A stretch of DNA of 64,000 bases, from assembly GCA_050180705.1 (NCBI GenBank), contig JBFXDX010000006.1, forward strand, positions 1 through 64,000, given 5' to 3'. The stretch comes from SB25 sp050180705. GTDB lineage: Bacteria; Bacteroidota; Bacteroidia; Bacteroidales; Tenuifilaceae. The notes under the pieces were generated by a model. That model was not told the DNA's origin, ran no database searches, and saw only the letters and a program-made list of their open reading frames with translations. Shown one piece after another: positions 26,786-36,423 of the stretch. Position numbers and translations under genes: made by a program. The first letter of the stretch is position 1, and each line of letters begins with the position of its first letter.

Positions 26786-26880
26786 TTTATTTTAAGTATT
26801 AAGTATTCTTCTAAAAGCCATAATAAGCAATAAACTCCATTTCTGAAGCATTGCTTAACAATAATAAAATTAAGAGGTTG

Positions 26881-26888
26881 CAAATTTA
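26881..26888 (-). promoter_or_regulatory. -7 box upstream of queA
   Basis: TAAATTTG on the minus strand fits TAnnTTTG, in the 143-base gap between truB and queA and about 96 bases before the queA start. Confidence 0.4.
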
Positions 26889-26928
26889 GCGTATAATTTT
26901 AAAGACTGCCCATCTTATACGTACAATT

Positions 26929-27642
26929 TTAGGGTTGGTTACAAAGTTGTTGAAATTTTTTTTCAATATCTTCAATTGTCAGAGCATCAGCTATATTAAA
27001 ATCGCCACTGGCAGTTCTTCTAAGTTGTGTAAGGTGTGCACCTGAATTTAACGCTTTGCCAATATCGCGTGCTATAGATCTAATATAAGTTCCTTTGCTA
27101 CATCTTATATTTAGTTCTAAATATGGCATTTCGAAGTTTAACACTTCCATGCTGTATATTTCGATAGGAACTGGTTTTAGTTCCATGTCGATACCTTTTC
27201 GCGCAAAATTATAGGCGCGTTTTCCGTCAATAAACTTTGCCGAGAATAAAGGTGGAATCTGATCCTGTGGCCCTATGAAATTTTGAACTGTTGAATCTAT
27301 TAACTCTCTGCTGATATGTTCTGTAGGATAATAATTGTCGGGTTTTGTTTCCAAGTCGAAGGAGGGTGTTGTTTCTCCAAGCTTAATGGTTGCAATGTAT
27401 TCCTTTTGTTGAGCCATTAACTCGTTCACCTGCTTTGTTGCCTTACCCGTGCAAACTACTAAAAGTCCCGTTGCTAGAGGATCCAACGTTCCTGCATGTC
27501 CAACTTTAATGCTTTTATCGCCAGTTGCCCTACGAATTAAAACTTTTAACTTGCCTACCACATTAAACGATGTCCATGTGTAGGGTTTATCAACCAAGAA
27601 AACGCTTCCCTCCTTAAGAGTATTGATGTTGTTAATCTCCAT
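26929..27642 (-). CDS. truB: tRNA pseudouridine(55) synthase TruB
   Basis: TruB makes pseudouridine 55 in the T loop of tRNAs. The catalytic motif is GHAGTLDPLATG with the nucleophile Asp54, preceded by FLVDKPYTWTSF. The 237-residue length fits the short bacterial form without a long PUA domain. Its start overlaps the uppP stop in TAATG, so the two are translationally coupled. It is the last gene of the YfhO-ftsX-DUF3098-uppP-truB run. Confidence 0.95.
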   Translation of the reverse strand: MEINNINTLKEGSVFLVDKPYTWTSFNVVGKLKVLIRRATGDKSIKVGHAGTLDPLATGLLVVCTGKATKQVNELMAQQKEYIATIKLGETTPSFDLETKPDNYYPTEHISRELIDSTVQNFIGPQDQIPPLFSAKFIDGKRAYNFARKGIDMELKPVPIEIYSMEVLNFEMPYLELNIRCSKGTYIRSIARDIGKALNSGAHLTQLRRTASGDFNIADALTIEDIEKKFQQLCNQP

Positions 27643-28421
27643 TATAGGCTAAATATGATTGCAGTTAGCCCAACAATTGCACAGTAAACGGCAAACCAAA
27701 TTAAGTTTCCTTTGCGGACAAGTTTTACCATCCAGTTACATGCAAGATACCCCGAGACAAATGCTGCAACGAAACCTGCCAGAACCGGTTGTAAACTAAT
27801 TGCTCCAAAATCACCTTTAGCAACATCTAGAACTGCAGCTCCAAGAATAGGGATAATTACCATTAAAAAGGAAAACTTTGCAATTTCATCGCGGTGATTT
27901 CCTAGAATTAAACCAGTTGATATTGTTGAACCAGATCGGCTAAGTCCTGGAAGTACAGCAATTGCTTGTGCAATACCAATTATAAATGAATCGCGGGAAC
28001 CTATTGGTTTGGTGTTTACGCTTTGTAGATACTTGCTGAGAGTTAGTAATAATGCCGTAACAAGAAGCATTATGCCTACTATGAGCAGATTTCCTTCGAA
28101 TAATTTTTCTACTTCATCTTTCAGGAAGAAACCTACAAATAAAACAGGAATAGTAGATAGAAGTATTTTTAGAACAAACTTGGTTTCGTCGTTCATTTTA
28201 AACTTAAAGAATCCAGCAAAAAGATTGATGATATCTTTACGGAAAACAACTAAAGTACTTAGCACTGTGGCGGCATGAACAGCAATGGTAAATTCTAAAC
28301 TTTCCTGAACATTAACACCGAGAATTGCCTTGCCAAGTTCAATGTGTCCGCTGCTGCTTACTGGTAAAAACTCTGTTAATCCTTGAATTAATCCAAGGAT
28401 AATTGCTTCAATTATTGTCAT
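27642..28421 (-). CDS. uppP: Undecaprenyl-diphosphatase UppP/BacA
   Basis: UppP dephosphorylates undecaprenyl diphosphate at the cytoplasmic membrane, recycling the carrier lipid for peptidoglycan and surface glycans. The 259-residue, multi-helix protein has both signature motifs: GLTEFLPVSSSGH near the N terminus and LPGLSRSGSTIS near the middle. It is coupled to truB by a one-base overlap and follows a DUF3098 gene by 15 bases. Confidence 0.96.
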   Translation of the reverse strand: MTIIEAIILGLIQGLTEFLPVSSSGHIELGKAILGVNVQESLEFTIAVHAATVLSTLVVFRKDIINLFAGFFKFKMNDETKFVLKILLSTIPVLFVGFFLKDEVEKLFEGNLLIVGIMLLVTALLLTLSKYLQSVNTKPIGSRDSFIIGIAQAIAVLPGLSRSGSTISTGLILGNHRDEIAKFSFLMVIIPILGAAVLDVAKGDFGAISLQPVLAGFVAAFVSGYLACNWMVKLVRKGNLIWFAVYCAIVGLTAIIFSL

Positions 28422-28436
28422 ACGAAATTAGTTAAT

Positions 28437-28700
28437 CTACTTTTTTGGTTTCTTCATTATCGCATAAATTTCAAAGGCAAATCCAAATAGTACAACTACT
28501 GGTGCCAATGTTATTCTGCGGAAACTGAAGATATCATAATTGAATACATTGGGATCCTTTGATCCGCCACCTGCCATAAGAATAAAACCTAGGATAATAA
28601 TTCCAAATCCAATTAAAAGAAGTTTGTAATTCTCTTTTCCTAAGGCAAATCTTCCCTCGTTCTGCGGTGTAGCCGTTGTTTTGTTTACTTGTTTCGACAT
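28437..28700 (-). CDS. DUF3098 family membrane protein
   Basis: The 87-residue protein has two predicted membrane helices (LLLIGFGIIILGFILMAGG and LAPVVVLFGFAFEIYAIM) separated by a short loop containing SKDPNVFNYDIFSFRR, and a basic end KKPKK. The small DUF3098 family is nearly restricted to Bacteroidota and usually lies between ftsX and uppP, as here, so an envelope or cell-division role is plausible but unproven. Confidence 0.88.
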   Translation of the reverse strand: MSKQVNKTTATPQNEGRFALGKENYKLLLIGFGIIILGFILMAGGGSKDPNVFNYDIFSFRRITLAPVVVLFGFAFEIYAIMKKPKK

Positions 28701-28723
28701 GATTATATCAGATTTTCTTGTTA

Positions 28724-29602
28724 TTAATAGTAAAGATCGTCGTTTGATAGACGAAGAAATTTATTTACAGCAAAGAATGTTGCAAGTAAATTTATAAATA
28801 TTCCAATAATTGTAATTGCTGCAAAAATAGCAACAATGTAAATTGGGTCGACAATAAGAAGTATATCGGCAATCTCTTTTTTTATGCCATATATCGTTGC
28901 AGTAAGTAGGATAATTGCTAGAATTGAAGCGTACATCCCATGAAGAATGCTTTTTAGAAGGAATGGCTTACGGATGAATCCCCATGTGGCTCCAACTAGT
29001 TTCATGGTGTTAATAATAAACCGCTTGGAGTAAACCGACAAACGTATAGTGTTGTTGATTAGGACGAGGGCAACAAATAGTAAAAGAGCACTAAATATAA
29101 CAATCACTAAACTCATTCGGCTGACATTCTCATTCACTAGATTTACCAATGGTTTTTGGTAGTCAACTTCTTTAATTTGATTGAACTGTTTCATCCAGTT
29201 CTCGATTTTTGCAATGCTATCGGTATTTGCATATTGAGCCTTTAGCCTTACATCGATATATGCCGATAATGGGTTGTAGCCAATGTAATCGATAAAATCG
29301 TCACCAAGTTCTTGCTCCATCAATTTTGCAGCATTGTCTTTGCTAATGTACTCGGTGTATTTAACATAGTTTGATGCATCAAGAACTTTTCGGAGATAGT
29401 TTGCTTCGGCATCGCTAATTCCGTCGTTGAGATAAATCGAAAATCCAATATTTTCCTTAACGTAATCGGATAGTTTCTTTGCGCTTACGACCAAAATACC
29501 AAGCATTCCAAGCATAAATAGCACCAACGAAATGCTTATTATTGAAGATAAGTAGGAACTACGAAGTCGTTGACGGCTTACTTTCGATTCTTGGTTTTTC
29601 AT
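28724..29602 (-). CDS. ftsX: Cell division permease FtsX
   Basis: FtsX with FtsE forms an ABC-type complex that controls periplasmic amidases at the septum. The 292-residue protein has an N-terminal cytoplasmic segment, one membrane helix (about 18-42), an extracytoplasmic domain with the permease-like pattern NIGFSIYLNDGISDAEANYL, and three C-terminal helices with MKLVGATWGFIRKPF between them. No ftsE is next to it, which is common in this phylum. It lies 4 bases after the YfhO gene. Confidence 0.93.
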   Translation of the reverse strand: MKNQESKVSRQRLRSSYLSSIISISLVLFMLGMLGILVVSAKKLSDYVKENIGFSIYLNDGISDAEANYLRKVLDASNYVKYTEYISKDNAAKLMEQELGDDFIDYIGYNPLSAYIDVRLKAQYANTDSIAKIENWMKQFNQIKEVDYQKPLVNLVNENVSRMSLVIVIFSALLLFVALVLINNTIRLSVYSKRFIINTMKLVGATWGFIRKPFLLKSILHGMYASILAIILLTATIYGIKKEIADILLIVDPIYIVAIFAAITIIGIFINLLATFFAVNKFLRLSNDDLYY

Positions 29603-29606
29603 AATG

Positions 29607-32030
29607 CTATTCGTTCTTCTTTAACAAACTCTTGCCAATCCATCCTGCAAATATAAGTAGGATTAAAAGCGATGATGCTAAATCGATATTACGTCCAACG
29701 TACCACATTTTTGGGTCAAAAACAAACTCAATCTTGTGATTGCCTTTAGGAATAACCATTGAACGAAGCACGTAGTTTGCCCTGAAATGTTCGGCAGGAG
29801 TTCCATCGATAGTTACTTTCCATCCTTTGGCGTAGTATATCTCCGAGAAAACTGCAATTCTATTCTCGTTACACGAACTGCTATAGATTAGTTTGTTAGG
29901 TTTGTATTCTTCGAGTTTTATAAATCCAGTAGAATCGGTTGTAGGAGTGAATCCTTTAAGCATCGACTCGAAGCGTTTATCAACAATAGCCGTTTTCTTA
30001 GGATTAAAATGGTTTAAAGCTGCGATTTCTTCATCGGCATTGTTGACAATTTTAAGACTGTCTACAAACCAAACATTTCCTAATGCTCCAGGATTTTCCA
30101 TGGCAATAGGACCATTCTTGGACGATTGAATAAGGTACTTGGTGTTGAGCATATTCATCACAGCCATGTTTCCTGTCGATAAATGCTTCTCGATCAAATC
30201 CTGATAACGGCGCATTTTTGCGCCATGGTAACCACCGAGCGATTTGTGAAAGTACGACGTTGAGGCATCGTTAAATGGGCTAACTGTAAGGTTGAAAACT
30301 CTAAAATCAAGTGATTTGTCGGCAAGAATCATTTTGTCTGCCTCTGATGCATTGAAAGGGGCTTCTGCCATTTGTGGAGTAACAAAGTTTTTGTTATCCA
30401 TATAGCGTTTGTTTACAACCCATAAATCAACAGTGATAAATAAGCCTAGTGCTATAATAAAATGTGCTGGTTTAAGTTTCTTCTTGAAAAAGGCAAAAAC
30501 TAATCCTGCACCAATCAATACAAATATGAGTGAACGAAGAGAGTCGTTCCAAAGCAAGTTTGCTCTATCCTGTTTGATCGCATTGATAATTTCCTGAGGC
30601 CATCCCGATGAAATTAGTTGATCGTCGATGCTTCCTGTGAAGTTGAACATTCCTTTGCCGAGAAGCAAAAACAATACACATAAACCGCCCGTAATTCCAA
30701 CCGACCATTTAAACGATTTCATAAAATCCGTATTGTTTACTTTGCCATCGTAAATTTCTTTTAATGCAAGGAATCCTAAGAATGGCATTGTAAACTCAGC
30801 AATTACCAAAATCATCGAAACAGTGCGGAATTTATTATAAGCAGGGAAATAGTTCAGGAATAGATTGGTTAATGAATTAAAGTGATCTCCCCAAGATAAA
30901 AGGAACGCTAAAAAAGTAACGGCTAAAATGGCCCACTTCAACGGTGTTTTGATCAAAAATAGTCCCAAAACAAAAAGGAACACAACAATTGCACCGATGT
31001 AAACCGGTCCCGATGTTGATGGTTGTGGACCCCAGTAGGTTGGTAGTTGGCTTACAATTGACTGAGTTTGATTCATTGGAACGCCATTTTGGCGAAGAAA
31101 CTTATAGGTCTCAGATTTGTTACCTAAATTCATTGCGCTTGCACCTCCCATCAGATTTGGAATAAGCAAGTTGAACGTTTCTGCAGGCCCATAACTCCAC
31201 TGGGTGGCATAGTTTTTATCTAAACCAGAAGTTTTATTATGTTGATCATCGGTTAACTCAGATTTTCCTCTTATCGAATCTTTCCCGTAATCGTAAGTAA
31301 ACCATAGGTTGCTAAAGTTTGCTCCAATAGCCAAGGTTCCGGCAACAGCCAGAACTCCAATTGTTTTTCCAATATTGCCTAAGTTGTTTGCCTTAATGCT
31401 ATCAATCAAATAAACAATGAATAGTGCGGCCATAATAAATGCTGCATAGTATGTAATTTGAGGATGTCCATTGTAAAGGTTAAGACCCAGAAATAATGAA
31501 AATAACGCTAGTCCACTCAGAAATTTTCCACGGAAAGTCAGTAACATTCCGGCAATCATTGGGGCAACGTAGCCCATTGCTCTTATTTTAGCGTTATGGC
31601 CAGCCCCAATAACAATTATAAAGTATGTGGAAAGCCCATAAGCAATTGATCCGACAATACTGAGCCATGGATCAACTCCCATAACGAGCAGTAAAATATA
31701 GAAACCAAGCATTGCTATAAAAAGAAAACTTGCAGGCACTGTTATGCAGTTCAACGCTTTGTCAACGTAGCGAAGTAGATTATTATCATATGTTACGGAG
31801 ATAAGATAAGCAGGCATTCCACCAAACATGCTGTTGGTCCAGAGACTAACCTCGCCTGTTTTTTCCTTATAGTCTAAAACTTCCTTAGCACCACCTTTCC
31901 ACATCGCAATATCGTGTTGGGCGAGTCTTTTTCCTTCTAACAGAGGGGAGAAGAATGCTAAAGAGATAGCCATAAAAAGTACAATAGCAACTATATGTGG
32001 GAGAATTTTAAGAAGTTTTTCCTTGTTCAT
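29607..32030 (-). CDS. YfhO-family multi-pass membrane protein (GT-C-like)
   Basis: The 807-residue protein has roughly a dozen membrane helices and a large extracytoplasmic C-terminal region. YfhO proteins are thought to be GT-C-type enzymes that add sugars to cell-envelope polymers. Family-like features are the N-terminal EGKRLAQHDIAMWKGGAKEV with an acidic pair, FGGMPAYL, and a terminal ENRIAVFSEIYYAKGWKVTI followed by VPKGNHKIEFVFDP-like residues. Start set at 32030 (MNKEKL), 41 bases after a -7 box, not at the longer frame to 32066. It heads the operon with ftsX, DUF3098, uppP and truB. Confidence 0.85.
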   Translation of the reverse strand: MNKEKLLKILPHIVAIVLFMAISLAFFSPLLEGKRLAQHDIAMWKGGAKEVLDYKEKTGEVSLWTNSMFGGMPAYLISVTYDNNLLRYVDKALNCITVPASFLFIAMLGFYILLLVMGVDPWLSIVGSIAYGLSTYFIIVIGAGHNAKIRAMGYVAPMIAGMLLTFRGKFLSGLALFSLFLGLNLYNGHPQITYYAAFIMAALFIVYLIDSIKANNLGNIGKTIGVLAVAGTLAIGANFSNLWFTYDYGKDSIRGKSELTDDQHNKTSGLDKNYATQWSYGPAETFNLLIPNLMGGASAMNLGNKSETYKFLRQNGVPMNQTQSIVSQLPTYWGPQPSTSGPVYIGAIVVFLFVLGLFLIKTPLKWAILAVTFLAFLLSWGDHFNSLTNLFLNYFPAYNKFRTVSMILVIAEFTMPFLGFLALKEIYDGKVNNTDFMKSFKWSVGITGGLCVLFLLLGKGMFNFTGSIDDQLISSGWPQEIINAIKQDRANLLWNDSLRSLIFVLIGAGLVFAFFKKKLKPAHFIIALGLFITVDLWVVNKRYMDNKNFVTPQMAEAPFNASEADKMILADKSLDFRVFNLTVSPFNDASTSYFHKSLGGYHGAKMRRYQDLIEKHLSTGNMAVMNMLNTKYLIQSSKNGPIAMENPGALGNVWFVDSLKIVNNADEEIAALNHFNPKKTAIVDKRFESMLKGFTPTTDSTGFIKLEEYKPNKLIYSSSCNENRIAVFSEIYYAKGWKVTIDGTPAEHFRANYVLRSMVIPKGNHKIEFVFDPKMWYVGRNIDLASSLLILLIFAGWIGKSLLKKNE

Positions 32031-32070
32031 AGGATTATGTTTTGTGGTAAACTGACTAAAAATCAAACTT

Positions 32071-32103
32071 CAAATATATTAAAAAAGAAGATAGGAGATT
32101 CAA
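32071..32103 (-). promoter_or_regulatory. Promoter of the YfhO-ftsX-DUF3098-uppP-truB operon
   Basis: Minus-strand TTG (32103-32101), a 22-base spacer and TATATTTG (32078-32071). It lies between the glyS terminator and the YfhO start. Confidence 0.62.
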
Positions 32104-32104
32104 T

Positions 32105-32139
32105 AAAAAAAGCAAGGCATTATTATCTCCTTGCTTTTT
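32105..32139 (-). terminator. Terminator after glyS
   Basis: On the minus strand AAAAAGCAAGG pairs with CCTTGCTTTTT around an 11-base loop and ends in a run of T. Confidence 0.87.
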
Positions 32140-32158
32140 AAACTATTTAAGAATATTG

Positions 32159-33709
32159 CTAGATGTTCTTTAATAAAGTGGAAATTGACACTTTCTCAGC
32201 CATAATCTCGCGGAGTTTTGCTGCTGGGACTCTCTCTTGCTCCATTGTATCGCGGTAGCGAATGGTAACGGTTTCATCTTCCAATGTTTGATGGTCGATA
32301 GTTATACAGAAAGGTGTTCCAATTGCATCGTGACGGCGGTAACGCTTGCCAATAGTATCCTTCTCCTCGTATTGACATGCGAAATCAAACTTGAGATCAT
32401 CCATGATTTTGCGAGCCATTTCTGGAAGTCCATCTTTTTTAACAAGAGGGAAGATTGCCAATTTTACGGGAGCCAATGCTGCTGGAATTTTTAGAACAAC
32501 CCTTTCGTCTACAGTTCCATCCTCCTTGGTAAGTTTCTCCTCGGTATATGCAGATGATAAAACCAGTAAGAATGTTCTGTCTAGACCAATTGAGGTTTCA
32601 ATAACGTAAGGAACATAACTCTCATTGGTTTCCGGATCGAAATATTGAAGCTTCTTTCCTGAGTGTTTTTGGTGACTACTTAAATCGAAATCGGTTCTTG
32701 AGTGAATACCCTCAACTTCCTTAAATCCGAATGGAAATTGGAACTCAATATCCGATGCGGCATTTGCATAGTGCGCTAACTTTTCGTGTTTGTGGAAACG
32801 ATATTTATCGTCGCCAAGTCCCATAGATTTATGCCAACGCATGCGGGTTTCTTTCCAGAACTCGTACCACTTCATCTCCTCGCCAGGACGAACAAAGAAC
32901 TGCATCTCCATTTGCTCAAACTCGCGCATACGGAAAATAAACTGACGAGCAACAATCTCGTTACGGAATGCCTTACCTACTTGTGCAATCCCAAAAGGAA
33001 TCTTCATACGTCCAGTTTTTTGCACATTTAGGTAGTTCACGAATATACCCTGTGCAGTTTCTGGACGTAGGTAAATTGTGTTGGCTTCGTCGGTAACAGA
33101 ACCCAACTTAGTGTCGAACATGAGGTTGAATTGTCGAACATCGGTCCAGTTGCGTGATCCTGAAATTGGGCAAACAATTTCACAATCCTCTATAATCTTT
33201 TTTACCTCAGCCAGATCGTTAGCCTCAAGCGCAGTAACCATTCGTTTGTTTACCTCATCAATTTTGGATTGATTTTCCAAAATACGAGGATTAGTTTGGC
33301 GGAACATTTTCTCATCGAAAGTATCCCCAAAACGTTTCTTGGCCTTTTCAACTTCTTTGTTGATTTTATCTTCAATTTTTGCAATCCAATCTTCGATAAG
33401 AACGTCGGCACGGTAACGCTTTTTGCTATCCTTGTTGTCGATTAGTGGATCGTTGAAAGCCCCAACGTGACCGGATGCAACCCAAGTTTGAGGATGCATA
33501 AATATTGCAGCGTCAATACCAACAATGTTTTCGTTTAGACGAGTCATTGCCTCCCACCAGTAGCGACGTATGTTGTTTTTTAACTCAACTCCATTTTGCC
33601 CATAATCGTAAACGGCGCTAAGACCATCGTATATTTCACTTGATTGAAATACGAAACCGTACTCTTTGCAATGAGCAATCAACTTCTTAAATAATTCCTC
33701 CTGTGTCAT
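32159..33709 (-). CDS. glyS: Glycyl-tRNA synthetase, single-chain (alpha2) type
   Basis: The enzyme charges tRNA-Gly. The 516-residue class II synthetase is the eukaryote-like homodimer form rather than the alpha2beta2 bacterial form. Visible motifs: FQSSEIYDGLSAVYDYGQNG near the N terminus, YLRPETAQGIFVNY (glycine site), FRNEIVARQFIFRMREFEQM (motif 2) and GLDRTFLLVL (motif 3). Start set at the ATG at 33709. The frame extends to a TTG at 33733, but that lies only 15 bases after a consensus promoter box, so the ATG is more likely. Confidence 0.95.
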   Translation of the reverse strand: MTQEELFKKLIAHCKEYGFVFQSSEIYDGLSAVYDYGQNGVELKNNIRRYWWEAMTRLNENIVGIDAAIFMHPQTWVASGHVGAFNDPLIDNKDSKKRYRADVLIEDWIAKIEDKINKEVEKAKKRFGDTFDEKMFRQTNPRILENQSKIDEVNKRMVTALEANDLAEVKKIIEDCEIVCPISGSRNWTDVRQFNLMFDTKLGSVTDEANTIYLRPETAQGIFVNYLNVQKTGRMKIPFGIAQVGKAFRNEIVARQFIFRMREFEQMEMQFFVRPGEEMKWYEFWKETRMRWHKSMGLGDDKYRFHKHEKLAHYANAASDIEFQFPFGFKEVEGIHSRTDFDLSSHQKHSGKKLQYFDPETNESYVPYVIETSIGLDRTFLLVLSSAYTEEKLTKEDGTVDERVVLKIPAALAPVKLAIFPLVKKDGLPEMARKIMDDLKFDFACQYEEKDTIGKRYRRHDAIGTPFCITIDHQTLEDETVTIRYRDTMEQERVPAAKLREIMAEKVSISTLLKNI

Positions 33710-33747
33710 ATCTTTACTTGCTAAAAGTTTCAAATTTTTCGAGTTAG

Positions 33748-33778
33748 CAAAAATAACTCAAATAATTAACCTCACAAA
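33748..33778 (-). promoter_or_regulatory. Consensus promoter of glyS
   Basis: Minus-strand TTTG (33778-33775), a 19-base spacer and TATTTTTG (33755-33748) fully match the Bacteroidota consensus. Confidence 0.8.
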
Positions 33779-33809
33779 AGGGAACACATAAATCTCAAAG
33801 TTTATCGTC

Positions 33810-33839
33810 TTGATTTTGAAATATTCTTTTGTATCTTGC
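33810..33839 (+). promoter_or_regulatory. Probable promoter of the YfiR histidine kinase
   Basis: TTG (33810-33812), a 19-base spacer and TATCTTGC (33832-33839), one base off the TAnnTTTG consensus, 22 bases before the ATG. Confidence 0.5.
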
Positions 33840-33861
33840 ACTATAGAAGAAAAACGACAAT

Positions 33862-36423
33862 ATGCAATTTAGATCGGCTGTTTTATCAATTTTAGTAATT
33901 CTATTTTCTGGAATACAAGCCATTTCTATTGATTCTTATTTAAACAAACAGGTTTCTGAGGCAAAAGTTAAAGCTGCATTAATTGTGAATTTTGCCCAGA
34001 ATGTTCAGTGGCCAAATGAAGCAAAGATCTCAACTTTTAAAATAGGAATAATTGATAAAGATTCGAGCGTTTTTAAAGAATTAAATTTAGTTCAGAATAA
34101 TCAGAAAATTAAAGGAAAACCATTCTATGTATATCTTGCAAATCAGGATGAGGATTTATCAAAATATAATATTCTTTATTTTGGAGAGGATGCAGGAAAA
34201 ACACTTTCGAATGTATATAGAGACATAAATCACAAGGATGTTTTGATAATTACAGATAGGAGTGCAGATCGAGTTCTGACTATGATTAATATTATATATA
34301 ATCAGGATAAGAAGACTTTTTCGTTCGAGATTAACAGGGAGAATCTTAATACAAATGGTTTTGTTGTTAACTCTAAAATTTTGCTTTTAGGTGGAAGTTA
34401 TGTTGATATAAAAGAACTTTATCTGCAAACATCCGAACAGCTTCGTAGAGAAACTCAAAGAATTATTCAATACAAGGAGGAACTTGAAAGAATTAGCAAA
34501 GAGAAAGAAGAGTATCAGTCCGAAGTTAATCAGTTAAATGATAGAATAAGTGATCTTTCCTTAAGTATAAAACAATCTGAGGAGGAATATCTTTCTCTTA
34601 ATAATAAACTTAAGACGCGGGATAGTTTGCTATTGTCTAGAACCGTTGAATTACAGCGTAAAATTGATGAAAGCCGATCATTGCAGGGATTGATTCGATC
34701 TCAGCTTAGCTCTATAAAAAATGCAACAGGTAAGTTAGACTCTTTAGATGTAGAAATTAACTGGAAGCAGGAGGAACTCCGTACAAAGCAAATACAAATT
34801 GACAAGCAGAATGAGGAGATTAGTCAGCAGGATTTAATTATTCTTCGGCAGCAAAAACGGTTTTTGATAGTTATGCTTATCTCTTTAGGCTTAACCCTGA
34901 GTTTGTTCTTTGCATTTTTTGCCTATCGGATGAAACGTAATTTGAATGTTAAGCTTGAGCGACTTGTCGAAGAACGAACCTTTGAGCTAGAAATTAGTAG
35001 AGAGTATTTTGTAAGTCTTTTTGAAAATTCTCCAATGGCAATGTTTGAACTCGATTATTCTGCCTTAAAGATTTTTGTTGACAATGTTAAGTTGTTAAAC
35101 AGAGATGATGCGGTAAATGATTTAGAATTTATAAAGGAAATATCAGAGGGGATTAAGCTTATAAAAGTCATTAATACGAATCAGGCTGGCATTGAGTTAT
35201 TCGGGTTTAAGAGTAAGGATGATGCTCAGTTGAAGTATAGTAATACATACAATGATCTATCGTTCGATAGTTTTAAAACAGTGTTTTATGCAATGGTAGA
35301 TCGTAAATCCTCATGTTCGTACGAAGCAATACGTCAAACATTAGATGGAACATTGCTTTACGTGCAAAATAAGTGGATGGTTTTACCTGGTTATGAGGAT
35401 AACTATGAAAAAATACTCCTTTCTACCTCTGATATTACAGCACTTAAGAGTTATCAAAAGGAACTTAATAGACACAAGGATCATTTGGAGGAAATTGTAT
35501 TAGAACGGACAAATGAGATAATTAAGTTAAACCAGGATTTAACGATTGCTAATGCCGAACTTCAGAAAAAGACGGAAGAATTATCCCAAATAATTCAGAT
35601 GCTAAACGATACGCAGGATCAGTTAATCCAATCAGAGAAAATGGCTTCTATTGGAATGCTAACCGCTGGCATTGCTCACGAGATTAATAATCCAGTTAAC
35701 TATATTAGTGGTAGTTATCAGGCTTTGCAAACTCAACTCGATGAGTTTTGGGATTTGCTGAAAGATTATAGAGGAAGCCTTGCATCGAAAGGACTTAAGG
35801 ATGGCTTGGCCGAGATAGAAGCAAAGCATAGGATAAACACTGAAGAACTTTATGGTTCAATGACAATGCTTCTTTCTAACATTGAGACGGGCATAAATAG
35901 AACTACTGAAATAATTCGGAGTTTGATGGCTTTTACAAGAAACGAAAGTCACGAGTTGTGCGAGTTTGATTTAAAGAAAGGAATTCGCGATGTTTTGATT
36001 ATTTTAAAATCGAAATACTCAGATCGAATAGCAATCACTGAAGAATACGATTCCAATTTGCCTCTGATTATGTGTAATTCTAATGGTATTGGTCAGGTTC
36101 TAATGAACCTTATTTCCAATGCAATTGATGCCATCCCGAATCAAGGTGAAATAAGAATTGCAGCTAAGTATAAGAGTTTGGATGATGAGGTAATGATTAG
36201 TGTTCACGATTCTGGTGATGGAATTCCCGCTGAAATTATTGATAAAATCTTTGATCCATTCTTTACAACAAAAGAGGTTGGAAAAGGAACAGGCTTGGGC
36301 TTATATATCTCTTATAACATGATTAAGGCACATCATGGTACAATTGATGTTAACTCTACAGTTGGGATGGGAACTTCATTTACGGTTACAATTCCTCGAA
36401 AGAGTAAGGTAAACAATAGTTAA
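33862..36423 (+). CDS. Histidine kinase with YfiR-like sensor, coiled coil and PAS domain
   Basis: The 853-residue protein has a signal sequence (about 1-20) and a YfiR-like (DUF4154) periplasmic domain at about 30-180 (KVKAALIVNFAQNVQWPNEA and LNTNGFVVNSKILLLG). A long periplasmic coiled coil (about 180-325) leads to one membrane helix (about 333-355). A PAS-like region (about 385-520), another coiled coil, HisKA with His606 in AGIAHEINNPVNY, and HATPase motifs (MNLISNAIDAIP, DSGDGIP, FFTTKEVGKGTGLG) follow. There is no receiver domain. Its stop shares TTAA with the stop of a convergent single-domain response regulator, a likely partner. Confidence 0.91.
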   Translation: MQFRSAVLSILVILFSGIQAISIDSYLNKQVSEAKVKAALIVNFAQNVQWPNEAKISTFKIGIIDKDSSVFKELNLVQNNQKIKGKPFYVYLANQDEDLSKYNILYFGEDAGKTLSNVYRDINHKDVLIITDRSADRVLTMINIIYNQDKKTFSFEINRENLNTNGFVVNSKILLLGGSYVDIKELYLQTSEQLRRETQRIIQYKEELERISKEKEEYQSEVNQLNDRISDLSLSIKQSEEEYLSLNNKLKTRDSLLLSRTVELQRKIDESRSLQGLIRSQLSSIKNATGKLDSLDVEINWKQEELRTKQIQIDKQNEEISQQDLIILRQQKRFLIVMLISLGLTLSLFFAFFAYRMKRNLNVKLERLVEERTFELEISREYFVSLFENSPMAMFELDYSALKIFVDNVKLLNRDDAVNDLEFIKEISEGIKLIKVINTNQAGIELFGFKSKDDAQLKYSNTYNDLSFDSFKTVFYAMVDRKSSCSYEAIRQTLDGTLLYVQNKWMVLPGYEDNYEKILLSTSDITALKSYQKELNRHKDHLEEIVLERTNEIIKLNQDLTIANAELQKKTEELSQIIQMLNDTQDQLIQSEKMASIGMLTAGIAHEINNPVNYISGSYQALQTQLDEFWDLLKDYRGSLASKGLKDGLAEIEAKHRINTEELYGSMTMLLSNIETGINRTTEIIRSLMAFTRNESHELCEFDLKKGIRDVLIILKSKYSDRIAITEEYDSNLPLIMCNSNGIGQVLMNLISNAIDAIPNQGEIRIAAKYKSLDDEVMISVHDSGDGIPAEIIDKIFDPFFTTKEVGKGTGLGLYISYNMIKAHHGTIDVNSTVGMGTSFTVTIPRKSKVNNS